Assembly: GCA_945910005.1 (NCBI GenBank)
Contig: OX246745.1
Location: forward strand, 8,224,765 to 8,288,764
Origin: Isoperla grammatica
Lineage: Eukaryota > Arthropoda > Insecta > Plecoptera > Perlodidae
DNA length: 64,000 nucleotides
Direction: 5' to 3'
Positions within the stretch are counted from its first letter, which is position 1. Each line of letters opens with the position of its first letter. The position numbers and the translations under genes are program-made. Shown here piece by piece: positions 48,561-60,599 of the stretch. The notes below the pieces were generated by a model. That model was not told the DNA's origin. It saw only the letters and a list, made by a program, of their open reading frames with translations, and did not search any database.

Positions 48561-49448
48561 ATATTGGTTGTATGGCTGTTCACAAGCTTGGACTAACCGG
48601 CCAATATTACCGAAAAGTATCGGGAGACGGCTAATTTGGATTCGATATCTATCAAGCAAACACTACGCCGGCTGCTTAGCCAACCGTTATTGGAAAATAA
48701 ATTTGTAACGTCCATGAAATAGATCAATAATGGACGAGGACTCGACGATGAAAGAGGATCAACTTTTGGCTAATTAAAAGTAATGGCGGGACAGTGTTAA
48801 GCAAAATATGTGCTTTAATTTGCTTACAACAAAATGTCGACTTGTACGCACTTCGTATTACAATCAACTCTTTCAAGTAAGAGAATGTCTACTAGCGTTT
48901 CCGACATAAATATTAGCTGGTCATGTCCAGTTAATTTTGAAAATTTATTTATAATGATCTTTTCTTAAATTTACGTTACTTTGTACAATACAATGTAATA
49001 ATATGCTTTCAATTGTTTCTGAAAATTATATAATTTCAGAATCCGAAGTTTGTAAAAACAAGCTTCGTTTAAATAAAGTATACAAATACAAAATCACTCT
49101 TTCTTCCTTCAAATTACTTTCAAGATTCCATCTTCAACAAGACGACACAATGTCTACAATAATGAACTGAAACATTTAATAACAACCGCAATCAAGTATG
49201 TTTTAAACATAACATATTTTATTTGTTCTCAATTACATTTTGAAAAGTTCACATATTTTGTTTCGGAAAGCGTTGGACTTAAGTCTGGAAACTCAGGTTC
49301 TTCACAATACTAAGTTAAATGATTTAAGTAAAATAAGTCATCATAAATGTATAAGAATTAACACAAAGTATACACCTATTTATTGAAAGAAGTACAAAAC
49401 CAAACTTAAAAAAAAAATAATCTAAAGCAGAATGCAGAATGCAACAAT
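48561..49448. other. AT-rich non-coding DNA
   Basis: Nothing recognised. Confidence 0.6.
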
Positions 49449-49668
49449 ATTGCAGAGGAGAGTCCATCCAATGAAAACACAAACTGTGAACGATGCCGAG
49501 ATTGAGCCGATGCAACTAACTTACTATACGAGAAACATTCCGACACGTTCCGACATCTCTAATTTGTCTAATGGCGGGTTAGGCTACGAAACAAAGCCGA
49601 TAGGAACAACGGCCGGCCACCATTGTACTACCAGACAACCGGGAGAACAAACGTATTTTAATGTATAG
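49449..49668 (+). CDS. weak candidate terminal exon, unknown product
   Basis: An open frame from a TTGCAG|AGG acceptor-like site to a TAG at 49668 has balanced amino-acid composition. It includes LTYYTRNI, GGLGYETKP and a C-terminal TYFNV, which would be an SH2-type tyrosine site and a class II PDZ-like ending. It is GC-richer than its flanks, and AATAAA follows at about 50105. Against it, the acceptor lacks a pyrimidine tract, there is no partner exon, and I recognise no family. Confidence 0.2.
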
Positions 49669-52600
49669 CTATAGCTCGCTGGCTAAGTTTTAGCCGGTTT
49701 TAAAAAACAACTTCTGGTCTCGTTTTGCCGTATAAAAACACAAGGAGCTTCTTTAAAGAACGGAGCCAATAGTGATTATTCTAGGGACAAATAACATACT
49801 TAGCCCACAGGGAATATAGCGGTCGAAATAAGAATATTTTGTGGGAGTATCGTGATCGATCTCAATCGTCTCACTGCCTACTCGAACACGATTTCATTGA
49901 AGCTGGGAAATCACTTTTCCTTCGACTGGACAAAGATAACAATGATGGATGGATTTTAATTTTAATGTTACACAATATGACCCGTACATAATCTGTAGCT
50001 TTAAATAAGGTATCAAAGTTATATAAACTGTTTTGGAAATCAATTTACATTATCACATGCAAACAAAAAGTGAATTCATTTTATCATAAGAGTATAGGGA
50101 TGCAATAAAGGAATTGTTAACTTTTTGGATACTTTCGCAGACCCGAAAACTTATTCTTGAATTAAACCCTTTCGAAAGTGTCCTTCAAATCTCGTAAGTC
50201 AAGTTATCCATTGGGAAAACACTGGAGCCCCCAACATGTCCAATATATCTTCGCACATGATTGATGGTTGGGTTGATTTTAACGGGTGATACGGCTACAT
50301 AATCTGATGTTGTTATTTCGTAGTTGTATAAAAGAGCCGTTAATGCGTACTTGGCATAATTATTGAGAGAAATGCTCAAATTATAATTATTGATGTTATT
50401 ACTAATTAAAGTTGTATTAATTATTTGTGTTTAAGACCCCAATATAAATGAAGTACCTCACACGCAAGTATGAATAGTATTTCTAGATCACTATGAAAGC
50501 GTTTTGACAAAATGATGGTGTTTACCCTCATTTATTGTACACAGAGGAAACGATAGATAGCAACAGAGAAAAGCAACATTGTTGTCCAGAATGGCACGAA
50601 GAAGAAGAAGAAAAAGAAGATGTTGATAATGTGGTCGTTTTAAAATTAAAAAATTGTATCACACCTGTAGACTTCTGAAAATATATCCTTTCTTTTTTGT
50701 CATTGTTCATTTGCTATTCTTAGTGCGTCTATACTTTACAACATGACCCAGTATGTGAATTGACCAGTGACTAAAAAAAAAAAATACCATAACACTGATA
50801 ACACAAAGTGACAAATCAGTTCGGAAAGCTATTCATTGTTGTCATGCATTGTGTACGGAAGTGTGGCCTATTGCCTTGAAATGCCCACGTCTTAGCTTTG
50901 GGTAGATTCAATTGAGGGATATTTAGATGTAGTCTACAGTAGATCAATAGTATGTGCTAACGAGATGCCAGTCATCTCGCGTGCTTGTTCCAGTCCTGAG
51001 CGTTTTTTCTATTTTTCTAGCACATCAGATTCACTTAATAAATCGTGTTAGAAATAATATCAACTCATAAGGAAAAATGAACAAAAGTGGGGAGAAATAA
51101 AATATACCTACCCTTATTGCTTATTTTAAATATTTTTCACTTATGAACTGTTATTACTTGAATGTATTTATTGTTGGTAAAATGATCAATATCACGGGGT
51201 AAATAAAGTGCCTGTATGTCTGAACAATAAAAATGAACACCCAATATTCAAACACAATCAAATTGACTTTCCGCGGGAAAACCCCAATCTCAACCCAAAT
51301 TCAAAGCCCAATTTTAACAGGGTTCTTTACAGAGTTTTCACTCCCTTGTCTTTTGAAGATAAGACTTTGTAGAGTGGCAGTGCACGAGATGATGTATTTT
51401 ATTTTTGAACATATATTTTACACAACGGAACTACTAAATAACAGCATCTTTTCAAAAGAAACAAGATTAATATCACCTAGACAAATATCTAAAACTTTTA
51501 AATCATTGTTAGTGTATTTAATTAAATACAACGTACAAAATGTATGAACTTCTTTAGTTTTCGTGAACTTATAAAATTGAGATAAAATTCAAGTATTATT
51601 CTCTCGCATGAGTTACGATTTAGATGTGAGGAGAGAATATCGATTTATCGAATAACGATATACCATAGCAAATTTGAGTCGAGCGCATTTTTACTTCAAT
51701 TTATAATCTGACGAACTTTGTGAACCAACAAGCACACAATGCAACGTTATTTGCTGCTACGGTTTGAGTGCAGTTATAACATGATTGTTTTTGTAGTTAT
51801 AGAGAAAGACATTCAATTTACTGCAACGCTCTAGGGATTAAATTGTGTACATGGTTTGATAAGCGTATTGTGCAGTAAGTCCAACGTTTTGTTTACTTTT
51901 GTTTCTTCTGATTATTCCATTATAAATTCTCTGTGGCAAGCGAGCTGTACTTTGTACTTTGTACTCTAGATGAGCTTTGTCTCCACACACACGCGATAAA
52001 CTAGAACCATAGATTGCAGTGAGGACGAGGGAAGTTCTTTGTGTTTGGCACCATAGCATTTATAAAGCTTTGACGTGTTTTACATTTTAAAATATGAAAT
52101 AAGCTTCATTTTAATCGCCTAATGGTTCATTGAATCAACCTTTTAGTTTAAAACGGCGTGAAAATAAAACGAGTATTTTTTAATTTCAATTGTACTTACT
52201 TAGAAGATACTTATTCAACAATATTGTAGTCTATTTGATTGTTTCGGAACAGAATTTTAGTGAATACATAGTTAAAACGGTATGGAATATGATGAAGGGT
52301 TTAATTACTTCTCTTTGTTTACCGTTAATTGACTATATTCACACACACAGACAAACAAAATACTACTGTTTCACTGCTAAAGTTACTCATAAGAGCCCAC
52401 TTAAAATAAAGGGTGTGTTCGGACTTTCAGTAACTAATTTCAAAACTCAATGAAAACCAGTATTATTATTCAAAAGCAACTGTTATTAAAAAAGCAATAT
52501 TCATAAGCTATAGCACTGAATTCCTTCGGCAATTACATTTTTCTTCCAAGAGACAATGTGAAGCATTTTAAATTATGTTTGGCGCGCTAAGAAAGAAAAA

Positions 52601-55600
52601 TTTATCTTTTAAAAGTTTAGTTTAAGAAAACTCAAATGTGATGAATGGATAAGTATAACCGGTACAGACTACTCTAACTATTCTTTTAGATGGTAAGATA
52701 AGTTCTTTATTCTTTAATTGAAAATAAAATACTGACATTATCGCAAGTAAGTGATCCACATGACATTTTTTGTATATATTATTATATTTTACTTAAAAAA
52801 AATAATGTAACCTGATTAGAGTTCACAATCTGGTGAAAGATTTCATACCGAAGAGCAGGAAAAATATTACTAGACCTGCATCATCAATGCGTACTGAATA
52901 TTATATTTGTTTCCAGGCTGTTTCATCTTTATGAAGGTGTAACATGATCTAATTTTCAAAATGAACGACTTCTACAATTCAATTATAAAATTTCACAAAC
53001 AGTTTTTTGTTTGTTACTTGTTAGACTCCATACGTCGCTCCATGTTTTTTCCCCCAAAAATAACGCCGTAAAATTGTTCCCCCGCAGCCGCGTATCTCTA
53101 ATTCTCTCCCTTGCACAAACACACAAACAAGTGAAAAGCGAAATAAGTGATATGGATGACATTTTGGACGTAGATAAACAATCCTTGGGGAATCGAGGAA
53201 AAATGGTGACCACCACTTAAAAGTGACATAGAAATAAAGTGACAGAAATTGCTTCCTATTTTTCCCCGTGGCTTTGGGCAAAAACTTTACCTCATTTTCA
53301 TCTGAGTGGGAAAAGGTAGAAGCCCGGACACAGGAATAAATTCTAAAAAACAAAAGGGAAACTAACAGTGGGGTGAGAGCCATGAATTGATTAAACGAGT
53401 TTATTCCTTTCGTTTTTCTAATGCAGACTCGCATTAAACAATGAAATTGTTCTGCAAACACAGTTTATTACCTTTAATCTCCAAACATGACAAATTTATT
53501 TTCAATTAAAAATTAGGCTCCAATTTAAAACAACTATAGCCGGAGAAAAGAAAAACACGCAAGTCCCAAAACTCGGAGACCTTATCAAGATAGCGTGGAA
53601 ACGCCGACGACAGGCCACACTCATGTCATGCACTATAGAGGTCAAAAGAACGTAAAGTGCTCTCTAATCTTTTATATAACCACACAATGTTGACAAAGCA
53701 ACGTGACGATAATAATGCAAGAGAAACGTCACGAAACAAGAATTTGCTTCAGACTCTGCTTAAAGAAGGTTATGCCAGTGGCAAATGGAAGTATGCTCAC
53801 CAGAATTACAACCAATTACCTTATATAAGAAGTACAACTAGAGGAACGTGCTTCGTACATAATAACTTGATTTTCAATAAAAAAAAATAACTGTCAAGAA
53901 TACGTTAGCAGATGTACCCCCCCCCCCCACTCCGTAATAAACAACCAATCAGTACAGCAATAATCAATAATCAATATTATAATTGATCAATTGACGATGT
54001 TAGTGCAAGACATACATCACACAATGAGAGTACATTGAGAAGAAGCAGAAACACCGCAAGGAAGTTAAGCTTGTTTTGTTTGCTTTATGAATGGCTTTCG
54101 GGATATCTGGTAACTAACAACTAATTGGTGCGTATTCATTCTGCTTTAGCTCTCAAAAGTTGAATGTTGTATTCTCACAATGGTATAGTTAATTTAATAT
54201 CTCTTTTAGAAATTGTGAAAAAAATATTTACCTGCGGTAAAACACTGAGAGATTAAATCCCCGACATTCCCTGGGGATTTTCGTGGAGCTATTTCATTTC
54301 GAGTAGTATCACTTTATCTGCCGCTGTCTTACGCTTCCACACTTCCACGCTTACACTTAAAAAAACAACACGGTTATATTTTCCACCATTCAATCAAAAT
54401 GCTAGTTAAACAGAGCGAATAACTTCCATGGAAACCAAATCCTTTCTGCATTAGTTCACATCTTGCTAGTTCTCCGTCGTGGTTGTTTTTACTCCCTATA
54501 TTATATCGTGAACAGTTGTGCAATATGAATATTGAAGATGTTTCGAGTTACATTGGTCGACCTATTTTACCAACCTTATATAATCTAGGTACATTGAGAC
54601 CTCCCATGGCGAGGTCTACGTGCGTCAAGAGGTACTTGTAGGCTACATAACGAGTAACGACCACAATCACAATATGAAACCATTGTAAACAAGATAAATA
54701 CCCAACCAGATGATTTATCTTTTTCTGACCGAGAAGACAAAAATTAAAAATCAAAGCATGTTCATGAAACGAACCCTGTGAAAGCCATCCCAAGAGTTAT
54801 TCGGATCATAAACCCGTTTTATATTTTATCGACCCATATTTCTACGAATGTTTCCAATACGAATATGACTTTCTGGCTAGAATTGTAGAAACTGTGAACC
54901 AGGTTCGTTTCAAGAAAGAAGTAATAATTTCCACAAACGTTTCACTTTTTAGGTCGTTTGAATTCTGTAGCGCACACACTGCAGTATAAGATGTTGCGGG
55001 AACCGCATCGTATATCAACAGTGCACAGTTGTTATTCGGTTCAACCGTCTCGATCTCGGTGAATGAAAAAACAAAAAACATTTTTTTTTTTTTGTATTTG
55101 TTTCCTAAATTGTGATCCTATGTTATGTGCGGCTCGTGGGGAGGGTTTCAACGGTGTGCGGTGAGGGGCGGACAAAGGGTTCTGTTAGCGTAGCCGGCGG
55201 AAGTGCTGGACATAGTCACACGAGGAAGACAACGAACCGAGGAAGTTGTGGTTATGGCCAGTCCGCCCTACCTCGACAATTACACGCTGTCAAAAGTGCC
55301 AACCACGAAATAACAGACAACGAACGGAACAGTGGAATTGCAATCTCGGTATTACTGTGTGTAGATGGGCACAATTGGGTAGTATAACGTTTTCAAAAAC
55401 AAAAATACGATTATGTTTTAGCAATACAAAATATTTGTTATATTATTATGTGATAGCTGGAATCAATTCGTAGGATAAAAAAACTGAATAAAAAACTAAA
55501 ATAAACATGTTGGATGCATTCAAATACACAAATAAATGTTTTGAAATTTAGTCTGTAATAATTGTTTTGCCATCATACAACATGAAATCCAATTAAATAT

Positions 55601-57130
55601 TTATAATCAATCTTATATTAACCCTCATTTGTTCACATATTTCAGTTTTGGTTGTAGTGTTAATTTGAATCGGCATAATTCTTTGCAAAACAGCTGTTAA
55701 TGTAGTTTTTGGTTGACATATAAGGTTTATAATATCGCATAACGTTAACAGCAGTTTTTTAATACCTTGCTTTTTAAAACAATATACAGCATTAGTTTAT
55801 TCAGGTGTATTGATTCAAATTTCCATCCACGATTCAAAATCAAATTGTTATTAATGGATAAAACGCAAGTGAGCGCATGCATGTGTACCCTTGTATATGA
55901 GCGACTGATTACCCCCCCCCCCCCTCTCTCATCACCTGAAGCACAACTATTATAAAGATTTCCAATATATTGTTTTATTGGCAATTGGGACGGGGAGAGA
56001 TGGCCTGCTTTGTTTTACGATGAAATCATATTCTATCTTTAGTTATCTCCAAATATGTGTACCTGCCCTAAAGCTATTTTATGTGCTCTTGAGGAAAAAA
56101 AACAACTTGTGAAATTAATACAAAACAAAACAGAAAGCACTGAATGTATCTAGAACCTCTATTGAAATATCTGTGGCTGACGGATTTCTTCGGTTAGCGG
56201 TATAAATAATGTCACAAGGTTGCATTTGTCATCTCCGGAGACTTTGTTCTGGCCTCTCTATAGAGATAACCCAGGTTATGTTATTCCAGTTTCCATAGAG
56301 CTGGATATACGCGGGATATTTTAACATTGCTCTTCAGTTTGATGTTACTAAGTGTGAACATCATACAAAAATCGAACACCATGCTTGCATAATCTTCTGT
56401 TATTCTTTATTTCAACAGATTTTAAATATATTTTGATCTTATCATTCATAATAACTTTGTAACTCTGTTTTTGTTTTATATTTTGTATTTTGTATATTTC
56501 ATTATTTTAGGGCTTCGTATTGTTACGTTTTCGGCATCTTTTCCAGGTTTTAATTATACAATTTTATATGTTTATTGCTATATTTACTTTTGAATTACAT
56601 TTAGTTTGGTTTGACAGTTACTCTTTGTGTTTGGTCTAAGTATTGAAGTGTCTGTCGTAAGACGTGGAGCAATTTTATCTATCGTATTTGTATAATACTT
56701 AGCCCAGTGAATTAATCAATCTCCCTTGCAAAATCTGAGAGTCCAGCTAGCGTCCGAGTTTTACTTGACCTACTTCAAAAGAGCTTCAATCATAGTGGCA
56801 AGTAGAAAGCCACGATATTCTTTACAAATTGTGATATAACTTTGGGTGCGATCAGTTGCATTTTACTTGGATGGACTTTGAATGGTGCTCAGTGACTGGA
56901 GTTTTGCCCATTCACTTGGTTCGTTTGCCAGTTCTCACGCATTTCCGTTTCGAGGGCTCGCTGGGTGTACTGATCTTTTGTGGGTCGGGTCGCCTGCGGA
57001 TGAGCTGTATTCGGAAGTTTTACCCTGAACCGAGAAAAGGATTGTTACATCATTCATTCACGATTTCTTGCACATTTTCGGTCGTAGCGAGACCGAGTAT
57101 AAAACAGTTTTGTAATTTAGTAGTTGGCAA
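49669..57130. other. AT-rich non-coding DNA, about 7.5 kb
   Basis: No gene is confirmed. Features seen are a GAA-type purine run at 50598-50620, an E2F-like TTTGGCGCGCTA at 52578-52589, poly-C runs at 53919-53928 and 55912-55924, a T13 run at 55081-55093, and a GC-richer patch at 55112-55387 with a 91-codon plus-strand frame of unknown type. Overlapping frames at 53011-53461 on both strands show no domain. Confidence 0.55.
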
Positions 57131-57489
<359 letters not shown>

Positions 57490-57526
57490 TAATTGACACA
57501 AATAGAGTAAATTGTATAATCTATTT

Positions 57527-57548
57527 TCTACCCGGCACCTCCACCATT
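57527..57548. other. tRNA-Ala 3'-end-like word (copy 2)
   Basis: It is identical over 22 bp to 42620-42641 and again ends in the CCA of a mature tRNA. It lies 38 bp after the TAA array. Read on the minus strand the order is word, AT-rich spacer, (ATT)n, like the 3' part of a SINE with a triplet tail. Confidence 0.5.
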
Positions 57549-60457
57549 TACATTGGAATAATCGCCAAGAAAATGTGTTCACACTCCAATCTTGAGATCT
57601 GTCCACTAAAATTATTGGTATTTCTCAGGGAAGTATTTTATCAATACAAATATCTCAATTTAATTTAGCATAAAATATTTGTTTGCAATATCAAGTTAAC
57701 TAGATTTAATGAAAATTTTTACTTCGTAAACAAACTGTTCATTTGATTTAGGTAGTCATGGAAGAATTTCTCTCGTAATTTGCTAATTTTATGTATGTGG
57801 TATTGTGTGTATACAACATAGAAGAGTCCTTCTGTAGCAAAAACATTATTACAAACACTTTTGTCATTACATTTTATTAACTACATCGAGCAAGTTTGGT
57901 TACTTACGAATGTGTCATCTTTCATTTCCAATTTAGTGCACCATTCAATACGTGTTTAAAGTTTCTTTCCCAAGTCTATCTCTACACGAGAGTGACTACT
58001 TGACTACTTTATGACTACTTGACTACTTGACTACTTGGCTACTTACTACCTGGCGCATGTGAACCAAGTGAATGTTGACAGATAGAGAGCAATAACGACG
58101 CCGCGTCGTGAGCTTTGGACTGGGTTGTCACCTTCTGACCGAAACGTGTTTGAACATGCCACATCTCTACCTTACGGGAGTTCATTTCCTGATATACGAG
58201 AGCACAACTCGAAAAGTCTCCCGTTTATTTTTCCTCGCTCACCCCATGGGTCCACGCCTGCCTGGTATAGACCCACCCGTTCCTAACTTCTCGCCGAGTT
58301 GTAGTTGCCCTTAGTTTGCTACCTAGTTATAGACTCAGGAGATGGAAAAGCCCCATGGATCTGCAAATTCGTTTGGTGACGTGTAGGCCTGTCTTTGAGA
58401 AAAGTTGATGAAGAAGTTTAGTTGTGCTTCGTTTTGGAATTGAGTTGAGTTCCCCACTCCGCGATCCTCACCAGGGCACACAGACGAATTCTTTAAAAAC
58501 AAATAACAACACTTTGTCGAACGGAGCGTCACCAAGTACTCTGTTAACTCTTTTTTAATCCAACTGATGTAAGAGGGAGGGTGGGGGAGGGGGGGGGGGG
58601 GGTGGATGATAATTTTTTACGAGCCCCCTGTTTCAAGTGATTGTGCTTTGCAGAGCAGATCAAGAGGGTTCACACCGCGGTAATAGTGAAGAGGGAGCAA
58701 CACTCTCTCCTAGATCCATGCACACTTCTCGGACCCAACACTCCGTGACAAACTGTCTAGTGTCTCTCGCTCTCCCAAACAGTTCGCAAACTGAATTAAA
58801 ACTGTTTTTCGAGGTTCTATGCAACCCCACCCACCGAGGCCCGCAGCTTGTTAAGCGCCTCTAATGGAGCTTACCATAGCGAGACGACACCAAACTGAAA
58901 GAAAGATATTCATTCGAGGAGAACAAAAATAAAATACTAAAAAGAAAAATTACTCTCTTCTAGTGTATAATGGCAAAGTTAAGCTAAGTTAGCAGGGACA
59001 ATTACTTAGGGCAACGGTACAGGGTAAATGTGTTAACATGGCCGTTTTAATACTTTACAACTAGTGAGCACTGCTTGGGCAGGCGATTCGGTTTACGAGG
59101 AGGTATACGTAAGTTCATTACCTTCTAAAGCAGAGCTTCTGTAATGAGACGGCTGTTAAATGTGTCACTTCCATCTCATGAACTATCATCGCAGATATAG
59201 TCACAGAACAAATGTGGTTAACTTAACGTTTACCGCTACTGAGGTATATATATCGTAGAGCGGAAAATATTCCCTTTCAGACTTTACAACGTGCTATTGA
59301 AATAAGGTGGCATTATTACAATCCGCGATATTATGGTTCGCCGCATATGAGTCGTATCCTCTATGGAAGGCCTCTTGATGGAATTTCACTGGAGTTGGCT
59401 AACTTTTCAACAGATCTGGAGAGAAAGGAACTGCGAGCACAAAGGGGAACGCGTTTCCATTCCACTAAGCATCGTGCTATCGTTTACCATCGCCTTAAAG
59501 GAGACGATCCGACGAAACCGCCCGCGATTTTGTAGAGGTTTAAGTGCCTCCCTCCTGCCTAAACCATTTTAAGCCACCAACAAGATAAAATGACTACAAA
59601 CTTCATATCTTGAAACATGTCTTAGGCGAAGACCTTTTTGAGACGAGCACGCATTAAATTCATTCTGATCTCCACGAAGCTGAGATTCATTACTAATCTT
59701 ATCATTTTGATAGCAACCTTTAACAGCTACTTCGAACTTTGTTACTCCCCCGAAACTTGAATGAATTAGTGATGTAATCCTTACTCAAGAAGTTTTACTC
59801 AGTCTCCTTGTCACAAAACTATAACAGTGATTCACACATTGTTAGTAACCCACAATTTAGAACTGGCTGCCACTTATAAACTAAATGAATTCAAACGTCG
59901 ACTTCTGGACTCGGCTATTATCAACCCCACACTACGCACATATCTGTATTTGCAATAGTGGAACGGGTTACTCAGTAGACATACATACATACAGGATATT
60001 CACATATTTCTTTGACAAGACTATTCTATACATTCTGTATAATAACTGAAACATGACGCTGATGTTTTGACCATGGTCTTCTAAGCATTGGTCTGGTAAA
60101 CTACTGTTCTCTCTTTTCATCGATATCATTTGCCGTTTTTTATCGATTAGCATATTAGCTCAAATGTTCGACCAAAATCGTGAATATTATCACCACGAAA
60201 GATAAAATTATATGTTAAGTGATGGACACAGCGTGACGTGACCTGAGTTCGTTTAGAAAATATGTGTTGTGATTTTATCATCATGACAGTAGTTGCTAGA
60301 TATACCGAATCCAAAACCTCCGTATTTTAGAGTTCCGTAACACTGACGAGCCACCATCATATCTTTAACTTAAATCTTGGGAGAACATTATTTAAATACA
60401 TTACAAAGTTGTCAACAAACTTCAACAAATAAATAATTTCAGTCGGGTGTGATTCAG
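57549..60457. other. non-coding DNA, GC rising to the right
   Basis: An imperfect TGACTACT(T) tandem repeat lies at 57993-58049 and a G-rich tract at 58573-58605. Frames at 58108-58314 (+), 58637-58864 (+) and 59347-59535 (+) have no domain. A stop-free stretch 59777-59958 (+) ends LNEFKRRLLDSAIINPTLR plus a short tail. It looks weakly protein-like but lacks an ATG and a clear acceptor. Confidence 0.55.
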
Positions 60458-60474
60458 CCCCCCCCCCCCCCCCC
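60458..60474. repeat. poly-C tract (C17)
   Basis: Uninterrupted C-run placed directly before a tRNA-like segment. Confidence 0.95.
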
Positions 60475-60484
60475 TAACACACGA

Positions 60485-60552
60485 CGCACCGTCGTAACGT
60501 AGTGGTCAATGCCAGCGTAACTCAGTCTACGCGTAAAACCTCGAAACTCTTG
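60485..60552 (+). mobile_element. degenerate tRNA-like segment (possible SINE head)
   Basis: GTAACGTAGTGGTCAATGCC resembles the D-arm/A-box region of a tRNA. CCTCGAAACTC, about 43 nt downstream, is a poor B box. Only spacing and the A box support it. Confidence 0.25.
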
Positions 60553-60599
60553 CCTTACTCACAACTCCAATAAATTTGTACAACCCCACCTTTCAAATC

